Assembly: GCA_016926695.1 (NCBI GenBank)
Contig: JAFGOB010000049.1
Span: 1-60,082, forward strand
Length of the DNA: 60,082 nucleotides
Origin: Dehalococcoidales bacterium
Lineage (GTDB): Bacteria; Chloroflexota; Dehalococcoidia; Dehalococcoidales; UBA3254
Reading direction: 5' to 3'
How positions within the stretch are numbered: the stretch's first letter is position 1; each line of letters begins with the position of its first letter. The position numbers and the translations under genes are program-made. The notes beneath the pieces are model-generated. The model made no database searches. It saw only the letters and a list, made by a program, of their open reading frames with translations, and was not told the DNA's origin. Below are positions 52,380-60,082 of this stretch, piece by piece.

Positions 52380-53289
52380 CGGATCAGATTGAGGTTATTA
52401 AATCTGCTCAGCCGCATTTACGCTTATCAAGTTTCAGTTACCGGGCAACTGTATTATTCTCAATGACTGCTGCTTACCACAGGCTGAATATAATCGAATT
52501 ATGAACACAGTCCTGTTACTGTTTTTATGAATATATTATAAGGATATATATAGATTGTCAAGGAATATAATATTTAAATGCCCATAAGATATTTATAATT
52601 AAACCGGGGAAATTATAATGTATGATAATAAACTGTTTGAAACTGATATACATAAACAACGTTAACAACACCTTTGGGTTGTGTGGATCTGCCTTAATTT
52701 TGCATCAGATTCAATAATTGAGTTGGGAGATAAGATATATTTGAAACGTGTTTGAATATGGAGAATCTGCGGAATTATTCCACATGAAAATGTTATATGG
52801 CTACTTAAAAAAAATTATTTGCCAGTACTGGTAACATGGTAAACAATTAATTAATTATGTATATTATCATATCTCATATAATAAAAAACACCAATAATAT
52901 TTATTAAAGCGCAGAAAGTACTTTTTAGTAGCAACAAATATCCAGAGAAGTTCCTGTTGTCTTTACAAAATATATTGTCAAGCCAGTTCCCTTGTCGATA
53001 CGATGGTTTTGGTCCACATGGTGATATTACGCATGCCTGAGAACGGCTTTTTTGAACGTATTTTCGCATATCCTTGAATACTATTAATAAGCCCGGTAGT
53101 ATTATGATAATATCTGGAAAGATAATCGCGGTATAATATCTTCGGTAAAAGGACGAAAAACATATAGGAAATGCGTATTGAATCTGCGATGTTTCCGTGA
53201 TATTATTAGTACCGGTATTAATTCCGAACTTACATGAAGTTCCGTTAAGTGCTATTTATGCGATGAAAATTATATTCAGGAGCAAAAAA
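52380..53289. other. AT-rich gap of about 0.9 kb
   Basis: No gene is supported between the divergent subtilase and TRAP genes. It is visibly richer in A and T than its surroundings. Short open frames on the minus strand around 52851-53163 overlap in different frames and could be remains of an eroded gene, but I recognise nothing. It should contain both divergent promoters. Confidence 0.4.
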
Positions 53290-54423
53290 ATGAAAAAGTG
53301 GTACTTTATCCCGTTGTGCATTTTACTGGCGACAGTATTTATACTGTCAGGCTGCGGTGGGTCAACCACTACGGCGCCCGCTGTCCAGGCTACAGCGTCC
53401 GCTGCCCAGGCTCCGGCTCCCGCCGCGACTTCGGCTGCTCCCGCCAAACCAGCCGAGACCGTTATCATCAAGTATGGTCATGATATGCCGCCCAACGTGG
53501 CGCCGCCTACAGGGCTGAACTGGTGGGCTGAAGAAGTAACCAAGAGGACAGACGGCCGGGTTAAGGTGGAGATGTACCCCGCCAGCTCGCTGGTTCCCCA
53601 GTCATCCTCGGTCGATGCAGTCCGCTCGGGTGTGGCTGACATGTATTTCCTCAGTATTACAAGCTGGCGGAAGCAGTTCCCGCTTTCATCGATCGTGGGT
53701 ATGCCCGGCCTGGGTTTCCCTGATGATTCGGAAGAGGCCAATGTGAATCACGTCAATACCTTCATGGAATATATGAAGAAATATCCCAAGGTAGCCGAGG
53801 AATATAAAGACTTTGTCCCGGTGTTCTTCTATGTGATCTACTCCGAATCTTACCTGCTTTCCAAGGATAAGAAGGTACTCGTTCCCGATGATATCAAGGG
53901 ACTGAAAGTAGGCAGCAACGGTATCAGGGCGGAATTTGTCAACAAACTGGGAGCGGTATCGGTAACGGATGTTCCGCCAACGTCCTATGAAAAGCTTCAG
54001 ACCGGAGTAACCAATGCCTGTTTTGCCGCTATCAGCGCCGTTCATGACTTTAAAATTTACGAGGTAACGAAGTACCTGCCGGATGTTGTGTTCGGGGCCG
54101 GAGGGCATCCACAGATCATCAACAAGAATACCTGGGAAAAAATCTCGCCGGAAGACCAGAAGATCATGATGGACCTGGCGCCTGAAGCCTCCAGGATAAG
54201 CAGTAAAAACATTGGAGATTTGAATGCCCTGTCCTGGAAGGAAGTGGTAGACAAAGGCATGGTACTAGAAACCACGCCTGAGCAAAAAGCTGAATGGAAT
54301 AAGGTTTTTGAACCTCTGTGGGAAGACTGGATCAAGGAAAACGAGGCCAACGGGCATGCGGAAGCCAGAGAGATGCTTAACTGGTGGAAGAGCAAGGTCG
54401 ATGCGGCCTGGGCTGCCAGGTAG
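53290..54423 (+). CDS. dctP: TRAP transporter substrate-binding protein DctP
   Basis: A 377-residue binding protein. Its signal peptide ends in lipobox LSGC, so C22 is lipidated, followed by an Ala/Pro-rich tether. The DctP fold includes WWAEEVTKRTDGRVKVEMYPASSLV and LKVGSNGIRAEFVNKLG, where the conserved arginine binds the substrate carboxylate. The ATG at 53290 follows AGGAGC by 7 nt; an upstream start at 53197 lacks a signal. It is the first gene of a dctPQM operon for uptake of an organic acid. Confidence 0.93.
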   Translation: MKKWYFIPLCILLATVFILSGCGGSTTTAPAVQATASAAQAPAPAATSAAPAKPAETVIIKYGHDMPPNVAPPTGLNWWAEEVTKRTDGRVKVEMYPASSLVPQSSSVDAVRSGVADMYFLSITSWRKQFPLSSIVGMPGLGFPDDSEEANVNHVNTFMEYMKKYPKVAEEYKDFVPVFFYVIYSESYLLSKDKKVLVPDDIKGLKVGSNGIRAEFVNKLGAVSVTDVPPTSYEKLQTGVTNACFAAISAVHDFKIYEVTKYLPDVVFGAGGHPQIINKNTWEKISPEDQKIMMDLAPEASRISSKNIGDLNALSWKEVVDKGMVLETTPEQKAEWNKVFEPLWEDWIKENEANGHAEAREMLNWWKSKVDAAWAAR

Positions 54424-54441
54424 CAAGCTCCTTTAAGACCA

Positions 54442-54481
54442 ATCGCCGGTGCCTGAGTCCCGGAATTCAGGTACCGGTGAT
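54442..54481. other. Strong hairpin between dctP and dctQ
   Basis: Bases 54442-54456 pair with 54467-54481 over 15 bp, two of them G-U, with a 10-nt loop. It lies 18 bp after the dctP stop and about 60 bp before dctQ, without a T-run. This mirrors the hairpin between the binding-protein and permease genes at 31141. Confidence 0.75.
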
Positions 54482-54542
54482 AATTCATCAGGTTATTCCC
54501 GGCAGTTACCCGTAAGGCTATGTCTTAAAGGAATGGGATGTA

Positions 54543-55061
54543 ATGAAACAGTCAGTCGGTTTTGAGAAAATCGCTGTAAGGACCCGCAGCGGCCTGATGT
54601 CATTCTCGAAAATCATGGCCATAATCGCCTCTCTGGTACTGGGGGCCATGATGCTGCTGACGTTAGCCGATGTTGCGGGACGTTACTTTTTCAATAAACC
54701 GATCCGCGGGACCTGGGAACTGGTAGGGATGCTGCTGGTCTTCGCGGGCACCTGGGGACTGGCCTATTGCCAGATACAGAAATCGCATATCAGGGTGGAT
54801 ATCCTGTTGACCAGGTTCCCCCGCCGCATCCGGGGGCTGATCAACTTTATCAGCTATCTGGTAGGGGCGATTGGATTCGGCCTGATATCATGGCGGGTTT
54901 TCTTAATGGCTCAGAACTATTTCATCCATGATTATGTGACAGATACTCTGGGCATGTCTATTTTCCCCTATATGATCGGCCTTACTATCGGTTCCGGACT
55001 ATTGTCACTGATCCTTTTGATGGATGTGATTATATCTTTAATCGAGGTGTTCAGAAAATGA
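54543..55061 (+). CDS. dctQ: TRAP transporter small permease DctQ
   Basis: A 172-residue membrane protein with four helices, typical of DctQ, including ADVAGRYFFNKPIRGTWELVGMLLVFAGTWGLAYCQ and SHIRVDIL. The stop overlaps the dctM start (ATGA, 55058-55061). Confidence 0.92.
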   Translation: MKQSVGFEKIAVRTRSGLMSFSKIMAIIASLVLGAMMLLTLADVAGRYFFNKPIRGTWELVGMLLVFAGTWGLAYCQIQKSHIRVDILLTRFPRRIRGLINFISYLVGAIGFGLISWRVFLMAQNYFIHDYVTDTLGMSIFPYMIGLTIGSGLLSLILLMDVIISLIEVFRK

Positions 55062-56362
55062 CTCCGGTAACGATAGGCCTGATCGGTTTTTTTGTCATGC
55101 TGGTCCTCATCCTGCTGGGGATGAATGTAGCCTATGCCCTGGTGGCGCTGGGCTTTGTGGGGCTGGTTATTCTGAACGGATTCGGGCCGGCGCTTTCCAG
55201 CATGGCGCTGATTTCCTTTGAAAAGGCCACCAGTTACGATTTTGCTGTGGCGCCCCTCTTTTTATTGATGAGTGCTTTTGTTTCCCGCGGCGATATTGGA
55301 AAGGACGCCTACATGATGGCGCGGGCCTGGCTCGGGCAGATAAGGGGCGGACTGGCGATAGCGACTACAGGGGCCTGCGCCCTTTTTGCCGCCTGCTGCG
55401 GTTCCAGCCTGGCCTGTGCCGTGGCTATGGGCAAGATTGCCTATCCGGAAATGAAGCGCTACGGTTATGACGCCAGGATGGCGCTGGGAACTATCGCCGC
55501 CGGCGGTACCATGGGTATCCTGATCCCGCCCAGCATGGGATTTATCCTGGTGGGCATCCTGACTCAACAGTCAATCGGCAAGCTTTTCATGGCCGGCATT
55601 TTGCCCGGTATCACTCAGATGCTGCTTTACAGCATTACTATCTATATCCTCTGCCGTTTCAATCCCGCCATGGGACCCGCTACCCCGCCTACCACATTCA
55701 GGCAGAAGATGACCTCCATAAAACTTACCTGGCCTATTATCACCTTGTTCCTGCTGGTTATCGGTGGTATTTACGGGGGTATCTTCACACCCACTGAAGC
55801 AGGCGGTATAGGAGCGGCCGGAGCTCTGGCCATCTGCCTGATTAAAAAGCAGCTCACGCGCGCCAGCTTTTTTGAAAGCCTGATGGAAGGCGGGCTGCTG
55901 TCCGCCATGATGATAGCATTGATTATCGGGGCTTTCATTTTCAACCAGTACCTGGCCATAACCAGGATTCCCTTCCTGGCCAGCGAATATATCGTAAGTT
56001 TAGCGATAAACAAATATTTTATCCTGATGATGGTGGCGATTTTATATCTTATACTGGGTATGGTCTTTGATATCTATGCTATCCTGATCCTGACGCTTCC
56101 CATCCTTTTCCCGACCATGACAGCCCTGGGGTTCGATCCGATATGGTACGGCGTGTTGATGGTACGGCTGGTGGAGATAGGGCTGATATCACCACCCTTC
56201 GGTATGAATTTGTTCGGCCTGGCAGGTTCGGTAAATGTACCCATGGGATTGATATTCCGGGGAGTGATACCTTTCCTTATAACCGACTGCGTCAACATTG
56301 CCCTGCTGGTAAGTATCCCTGCTATTGCAACCTTCTTGCCGGACATTATGCTTTCCCAGTAA
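55058..56362 (+). CDS. dctM: TRAP transporter large permease DctM
   Basis: A 434-residue membrane protein with about 12 helices, normal for DctM. Conserved parts are GSSLACAVAMGKIAYPEMKRYGYDARMALGTIAAGGTMGILIPPSMGFI and GGIYGGIFTPTEAGGIGA. It energises uptake with an ion gradient together with DctQ and DctP. Confidence 0.95.
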   Translation: MTPVTIGLIGFFVMLVLILLGMNVAYALVALGFVGLVILNGFGPALSSMALISFEKATSYDFAVAPLFLLMSAFVSRGDIGKDAYMMARAWLGQIRGGLAIATTGACALFAACCGSSLACAVAMGKIAYPEMKRYGYDARMALGTIAAGGTMGILIPPSMGFILVGILTQQSIGKLFMAGILPGITQMLLYSITIYILCRFNPAMGPATPPTTFRQKMTSIKLTWPIITLFLLVIGGIYGGIFTPTEAGGIGAAGALAICLIKKQLTRASFFESLMEGGLLSAMMIALIIGAFIFNQYLAITRIPFLASEYIVSLAINKYFILMMVAILYLILGMVFDIYAILILTLPILFPTMTALGFDPIWYGVLMVRLVEIGLISPPFGMNLFGLAGSVNVPMGLIFRGVIPFLITDCVNIALLVSIPAIATFLPDIMLSQ

Positions 56363-56430
56363 GGAGCAGGCGGTACAATCCGATAGTACCCCTCTTGGTC
56401 CTGACTCAGGACAATATCATAAATGCTCAA

Positions 56431-56467
56431 AAAATAGCCGGTACCGATTTCCGGATTCCATACCGGC
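56431..56467 (-). terminator. Terminator of the AthL-like gene
   Basis: GCCGGTA (56437-56443) pairs with TACCGGC (56461-56467). On the minus strand the stem is followed by TATTTTTTG, so it ends transcription of the Mo-enzyme gene. It may also stop the convergent dctM message. Confidence 0.65.
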
Positions 56468-56487
56468 AGGCGGCATAAGCGCTTGTT

Positions 56488-59133
56488 TCAGCGGACAACC
56501 CTGGCATCGAAACGCAGTCCCGACTCCGCACCATAGGCCCTCTTAAAGGCCTCCGGATACTGTTTTTTCCAGCCCTCCATGCGGCTCCATCCGACCTTTT
56601 CAACCTCGACCAGGTACCCGCTGGCGACCATTCCGGTGGCGTTTTTCGAGGTAGTATTATGCGGGCTGAGGGTGTTAATGGCCCCTCCCCGGTCCAGTTC
56701 TCCCGGTATAATCGGGTCATATCTTGCTCCGTGGTCCATGTATACCGCCCCCGGCCTGATTCTCTCGGTGACGCGGGCGCCGGCCAGGACAGCCCCCCTT
56801 TCGTTATAGACACTTACAACATCACCGTTTTCTATGTTGCGGGCTGCGGCGTCCAGCGGATTGATCCAGAGAGGTTCGTACTTGTATCCGTCAAATCCCT
56901 TTACCTTGCAGGTAGGGATCTCTCTGGTCCAGACCATATCGTCGTGATTGGCATGCACTCTCCACCGGCCGTGGTTGGAGACTATCAGCAGGGGATATTT
57001 CCCGGCCCTGTCGCCGGACAGGCTCTCGTTGTGACTTTCTCCTTTCTCGATCCAGTGCGGAACGGGCGGACGCTCTTTATCACCGGGGAAATGTACCGCC
57101 AGGTTCTGGGAATAAAACTCGATTTTACCGGAGGGAGTCTTGAGGGGATTTTTCTCCGGGTCATTATAGAAGCCGGACGGACCGGCGGGATAATTCATCC
57201 ATCCGGGATCGGTCGGAAGGACGTAATACCCCTTTTCCCGGAATTCGTCCCAGGTTATTACTTCTTTCACACCCGAATTGTCGAAACCGGACCTGATCAG
57301 GTCTTCCACCGTTTTGCCGCCGGTGTATTCATTCAGCAGTCCCATCTTTTCTGCGATCATACATACTATCTCGTAATCGCTGCTGGACTCGCCCAGGGGC
57401 TCGATGCACTGTTTTTCATTGATTATCAGGCGGAACTGGCCGCCCATGCTGTCCGTGCCTATGTCCTGCTCCTCGAACTTGGTGCTGACCGGCAGAATAA
57501 TATCCGCAAAAAGACAGTCATTTTCCATCCAGGGGTGCTGTGCCAGCATAAACTCGATTTTCGGGCTTTGCAGCGCCCTGATATACGAGTTGCTGTCATT
57601 CCAGCAGGTTATCCAGCATGGCGTATCGGTCCATATCATATGCACTTCGGGGCAGCCTTCGGCCGGATAGGTATACCTGGTGAACTGGTCTTCAAGAGGG
57701 GAGGTAGCGGAAGTGGTGCCGTACCAACTGATAGGCGGATTGAGAATGGCCTCATGTATCAGGTTTTTCGGTATGAACTGCCGTGGAACGTTTATTCCCC
57801 CGGTGACATCTTTTGGAGTGGTGCCGGGATTTGTTCCCGACCGTCCGGCGGTGTTGAAATTCATGGCCCCGGTGTAAACCGAGATAACTTTGGGGATTTT
57901 TGTACCCAGCGGCATGGGATCGGAATCATTGACTGAGCGGCGGCCCCATTCCAGCATTTTAACCTGGTAGGCTCCCGCTTTCCCCAGTCCCTGCATGGCC
58001 AGCAGCAGGACTTCCAGCCGGCCGTTTTCGCTGGTATAAGGACCGCGGATGCCCGGACCGCCGTTGCCGTGGGCGATAGTCGTTGCCCTGGAGGCCCAGT
58101 CCCTTGCCAGCGCTTTGATTGTCCACTCCGGGACGCCGCATCTGGAGGCCGCCCAGGCCGGTGTTTTGGGCACACAATCCTCTTTTCCCATGACGTAGCC
58201 GGAAAATTTGTCAAAACCAAAGGTGTGTGTGTTGACATAATCCTTATCGTACAGTCCTTCAGCGATCCAGACATGGGCGATCGCCAGTTGCAGTGCTGCA
58301 TCGGTATTGGGGAGGATAGGAATCCATTTGTCGGCATGTACGGCGGCGCCGTAATTAAGGTCCGGGGAGATAAAGACCGACCTGATTCCCAGAGAAGACC
58401 ACCAGAAACACAGACGGCTGGCCATCTGCCCGTCAAATGCCCAGGGGGTAGTCTCGGGGTCGCATCCCCAGAATAAAAGCAGTCCCGTATGCTGGGCGAT
58501 ATCCGGCATGACGTTGATGACGGGTTCCAACTGGCCGACGGGCTCCATCCCCCAGGCGTGCTTGGCTCCCCAGTACCATCCCTCCCAGGAGTCCGCATTA
58601 CGAATCTGGACGGTAGGTCCTCCCAGCAGGTTCAGAAGTTTATACTGGCAGCCGTGAGTGCCGTGGACTACCTTGTTTTCTCCGTGTCCGTCCTGCTGGG
58701 ATAGTATGGCCTGTGAGCCGTATTTATCAATAACTCTCCTGATCTCCCGGACAATGATGTCCAGGGCTTCGTCCCAGGAGATCCTGATATAAGAGCTGTG
58801 CCCTCTATTGCCGGTGTTTCTTTGGCCTTCCGGATCCCAGTCGACCCTTTTCAAAGGATAAAGAATCCTGTTGGGTGAATAGACGCGGTTCTTGTAGGCC
58901 AGGCTGTAGGGCGGTATCAGGGACTTCATGAGGGGCTCAAAGGTGCTTCCGCGGGCTTTCATCTGCCAGGGATTGAAGGTCTTGCTGTCATATTTCCAGT
59001 CAAAATGCAGCGGCCTGATCCGGACGATCCGCCCGTCTTTGACATCCACCACCGATGTATTGGCGTCACCGCTGCTGGAGGCAATAAATCCCAGGCCTTT
59101 AATGATAGAGGTCTCCCTATCCCTGCCGTTCAT
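56488..59133 (-). CDS. Bis-MGD molybdenum oxidoreductase, pyrogallol hydroxytransferase large subunit-like
   Basis: An 881-residue DMSO-reductase-family enzyme. It has no CX2CX3C Fe-S motif at the N terminus and no twin-arginine signal, so it is cytosolic. The residues H150 and D181-S182 (in NADSWEGW) match in spacing the H144, D174 and Mo-ligand S175 of Pelobacter transhydroxylase alpha (as I recall them), and that subunit also lacks an Fe-S cluster and is about 875 residues. The C-terminal MGD-binding domain is complete (PLWINPLDAAARNIENGDVV, then GARYDP). No AthS-like 3x[4Fe-4S] subunit is next to it. A transhydroxylase or hydratase-like reaction on a phenolic is possible, not shown. Confidence 0.8.
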   Translation of the reverse strand: MNGRDRETSIIKGLGFIASSSGDANTSVVDVKDGRIVRIRPLHFDWKYDSKTFNPWQMKARGSTFEPLMKSLIPPYSLAYKNRVYSPNRILYPLKRVDWDPEGQRNTGNRGHSSYIRISWDEALDIIVREIRRVIDKYGSQAILSQQDGHGENKVVHGTHGCQYKLLNLLGGPTVQIRNADSWEGWYWGAKHAWGMEPVGQLEPVINVMPDIAQHTGLLLFWGCDPETTPWAFDGQMASRLCFWWSSLGIRSVFISPDLNYGAAVHADKWIPILPNTDAALQLAIAHVWIAEGLYDKDYVNTHTFGFDKFSGYVMGKEDCVPKTPAWAASRCGVPEWTIKALARDWASRATTIAHGNGGPGIRGPYTSENGRLEVLLLAMQGLGKAGAYQVKMLEWGRRSVNDSDPMPLGTKIPKVISVYTGAMNFNTAGRSGTNPGTTPKDVTGGINVPRQFIPKNLIHEAILNPPISWYGTTSATSPLEDQFTRYTYPAEGCPEVHMIWTDTPCWITCWNDSNSYIRALQSPKIEFMLAQHPWMENDCLFADIILPVSTKFEEQDIGTDSMGGQFRLIINEKQCIEPLGESSSDYEIVCMIAEKMGLLNEYTGGKTVEDLIRSGFDNSGVKEVITWDEFREKGYYVLPTDPGWMNYPAGPSGFYNDPEKNPLKTPSGKIEFYSQNLAVHFPGDKERPPVPHWIEKGESHNESLSGDRAGKYPLLIVSNHGRWRVHANHDDMVWTREIPTCKVKGFDGYKYEPLWINPLDAAARNIENGDVVSVYNERGAVLAGARVTERIRPGAVYMDHGARYDPIIPGELDRGGAINTLSPHNTTSKNATGMVASGYLVEVEKVGWSRMEGWKKQYPEAFKRAYGAESGLRFDARVVR

Positions 59134-59336
59134 CGCTGGTCTTATCCTCCTTGAGCCATTTCGGGTGTCTACCGCTATTATCGTTAATTATAGAGGGTAT
59201 AACGGGAAATATTCTACTGGAAGTACCGGGCGTGAAATAACCGGAAGCGCAGGCCCTCCAGCCTTGCATGAAGGGCCCGGGAGCTTGCCTTTCTTTCATA
59301 GCTGTACTGGCAGGATGGTCCGGCCAGCGGCCAATT

Positions 59337-60082
59337 TTATCGCATATTGTGACGTTTTTGGTCTTCCCGTCCGAAATAGTAATTAAGCATGGACAGGAAA
59401 TCTTCCAGGACTGCCAAACTGTTTATCGGCTGAACCTCCCCGCCGACCGGATAACTGCCGGCCGCAATAACAGTCAAACACTGTCCGTCATCCGAGGTAA
59501 TTGCGGCATAATTTGAATCTCCGGGATAATTGTAGCAGACGGTATAAGGCGATTCACTCTCTGTTAACAAGACAGTTATAAAGATCGAGGAAAAGTCACC
59601 GTTTGAGCTATCGATAGGAGCCAGTTGAGTGTGTCCGGCTAGAGTAATAGCGACCTGCCCGGTGGGATAGGGAGAGTGGGAGCTGATAGTCCCGCCCAGG
59701 ATGGTGGACATGGTTCCGGCGGTAATAGTCGGGTGACTGAGATTGCTGAAGAAGGGTGTAGCCTGCAAAATACTGGCGGTGGTCCGAGTTGTGGTGGAGG
59801 TCAGCGTATAGTTGAAGGCATCGCTGCCGCTTATCGAGATTCCGCTGACGCTGACCGACTTGTCGTTTCCTGCTCCGGCATCCTCAAAACTGGCACTGGC
59901 ATAGCTGTCAATAATATCATCTTCATCCACCCGGTCATCCGAGAGCGTGACCGTGGCGTCAGTTGTACCGTCGAAAACCTTATCTATCCCGGCAGCGCTG
60001 ACCGTCAGTTCCCTTTGCAGGATATCGGCACTGGTGGAGGGTTGAGTTAAAGAATAGTTTTCTGAGTCCTCGCCCTCGATAG
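59337..60082 (-). CDS. C-terminal part of a secreted YDG/MBG-repeat protein (5' end outside window)
   Basis: The reading frame is open to the window edge, so the gene continues beyond 60082; a GTG at 59930 is only an internal codon. The visible part begins YSLTQPSTSADILQRELTVSAAG, a hinge between YDG/MBG-type beta domains (KVFDGTTDATVTLS), then a Big3/Ig-like domain (GGTISSHSPYPTGQVAITLAG...YPGDSNYA). It ends in PVGGEVQPIN, which matches the tail of the SBBP protein at 38525, but here the expected membrane helix is replaced by a short polar end. Probably a surface protein with an altered anchor. Confidence 0.7.
   Translation of the reverse strand, partial: IEGEDSENYSLTQPSTSADILQRELTVSAAGIDKVFDGTTDATVTLSDDRVDEDDIIDSYASASFEDAGAGNDKSVSVSGISISGSDAFNYTLTSTTTRTTASILQATPFFSNLSHPTITAGTMSTILGGTISSHSPYPTGQVAITLAGHTQLAPIDSSNGDFSSIFITVLLTESESPYTVCYNYPGDSNYAAITSDDGQCLTVIAAGSYPVGGEVQPINSLAVLEDFLSMLNYYFGREDQKRHNMR

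Noticed and set aside
52851..53163. Two overlapping short open frames, considered as a transposase remnant
   Set aside because: No DDE, HUH or zinc-finger motif and no terminal repeats could be identified.
56659..57936. Open frame of 425 codons on the plus strand
   Set aside because: It is fully antisense to the Mo-enzyme gene whose domains are certain.

Overview
The window reads as a piece of chromosome from an anaerobic, organic-acid or aromatic-degrading bacterium. Supporting signs are a molybdenum hydroxylase of the hydroxybenzoyl-CoA reductase type, a bis-MGD oxidoreductase resembling pyrogallol hydroxytransferase, two AprA/AprB-like flavoprotein-ferredoxin pairs, a GlcD/GlcF-type FAD and Fe-S operon, and no aerobic respiratory genes. 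Several large secreted proteins end in one membrane helix plus a basic tail, with no LPXTG signal. That pattern, together with the IPT/TIG and SBBP repeat proteins, fits Chloroflexota (Dehalococcoidia-like) best. A Clostridia-type Firmicute is the main alternative. Placement is inference; no rRNA or tRNA was seen.

Layout. 0.2-2.3 kb: tilS and a HicBA toxin-antitoxin pair, ending at a bidirectional terminator. 2.4-7.8 kb (minus strand): a three-gene Mo-hydroxylase operon (2Fe-2S, Mo and FAD subunits) in which the FAD subunit carries a whole GltD-like NAD(P)H oxidoreductase inserted into its Fe-S loop. 8.0-16.7 kb: a tandem methyltransferase, an 11-repeat IPT surface protein, a homocysteine S-methyltransferase, an NTF2-like protein, a DUF169 protein and a MmgE/PrpD protein. 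16.9-19.4 kb: an ABC-2 exporter operon with a good promoter. 19.4-22.3 kb: gene-poor, with a 279-bp MITE-like element and two hypothetical proteins. 22.5-27.1 kb: a nitrogen block, amt-glnA-pucR. 27.2-29.4 kb: small zinc-ribbon, DUF502 and PspC genes and a long non-coding gap. 29.4-33.6 kb: a family-5 peptide/opine-type ABC uptake operon without ATPases, then an NTF2-like protein. 33.8-38.3 kb (minus): FAD oxidase, Fe-S protein, FAD oxidase. 38.5-42.4 kb (minus): SBBP propeller protein, HEAT protein and zinc alcohol dehydrogenase. 42.8-47.5 kb: two tandem AprA-like/ferredoxin pairs. 47.5-52.4 kb (minus): a 1605-residue subtilase. 53.3-56.4 kb: a DctPQM TRAP transporter. 56.5-59.1 kb (minus): the AthL-like Mo enzyme. 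The end of the window (minus) holds the C-terminal part of a YDG/MBG-repeat surface protein.

Working picture (inference): TRAP and ABC systems import organic acids or small peptide-like compounds. Mo hydroxylase, transhydroxylase-like, GlcD/F-like, alcohol dehydrogenase and PrpD-like enzymes transform them. AprAB-like and GltD-like modules move electrons between flavin, Fe-S and NAD(P)H pools. Nitrogen enters through Amt and glutamine synthetase. The most distinctive observations are the GltD insertion in the Mo-hydroxylase FAD subunit, the duplicated AprAB-like pairs, the orphan AthL-like enzyme, and strong hairpins placed between binding-protein and permease genes in both uptake operons.
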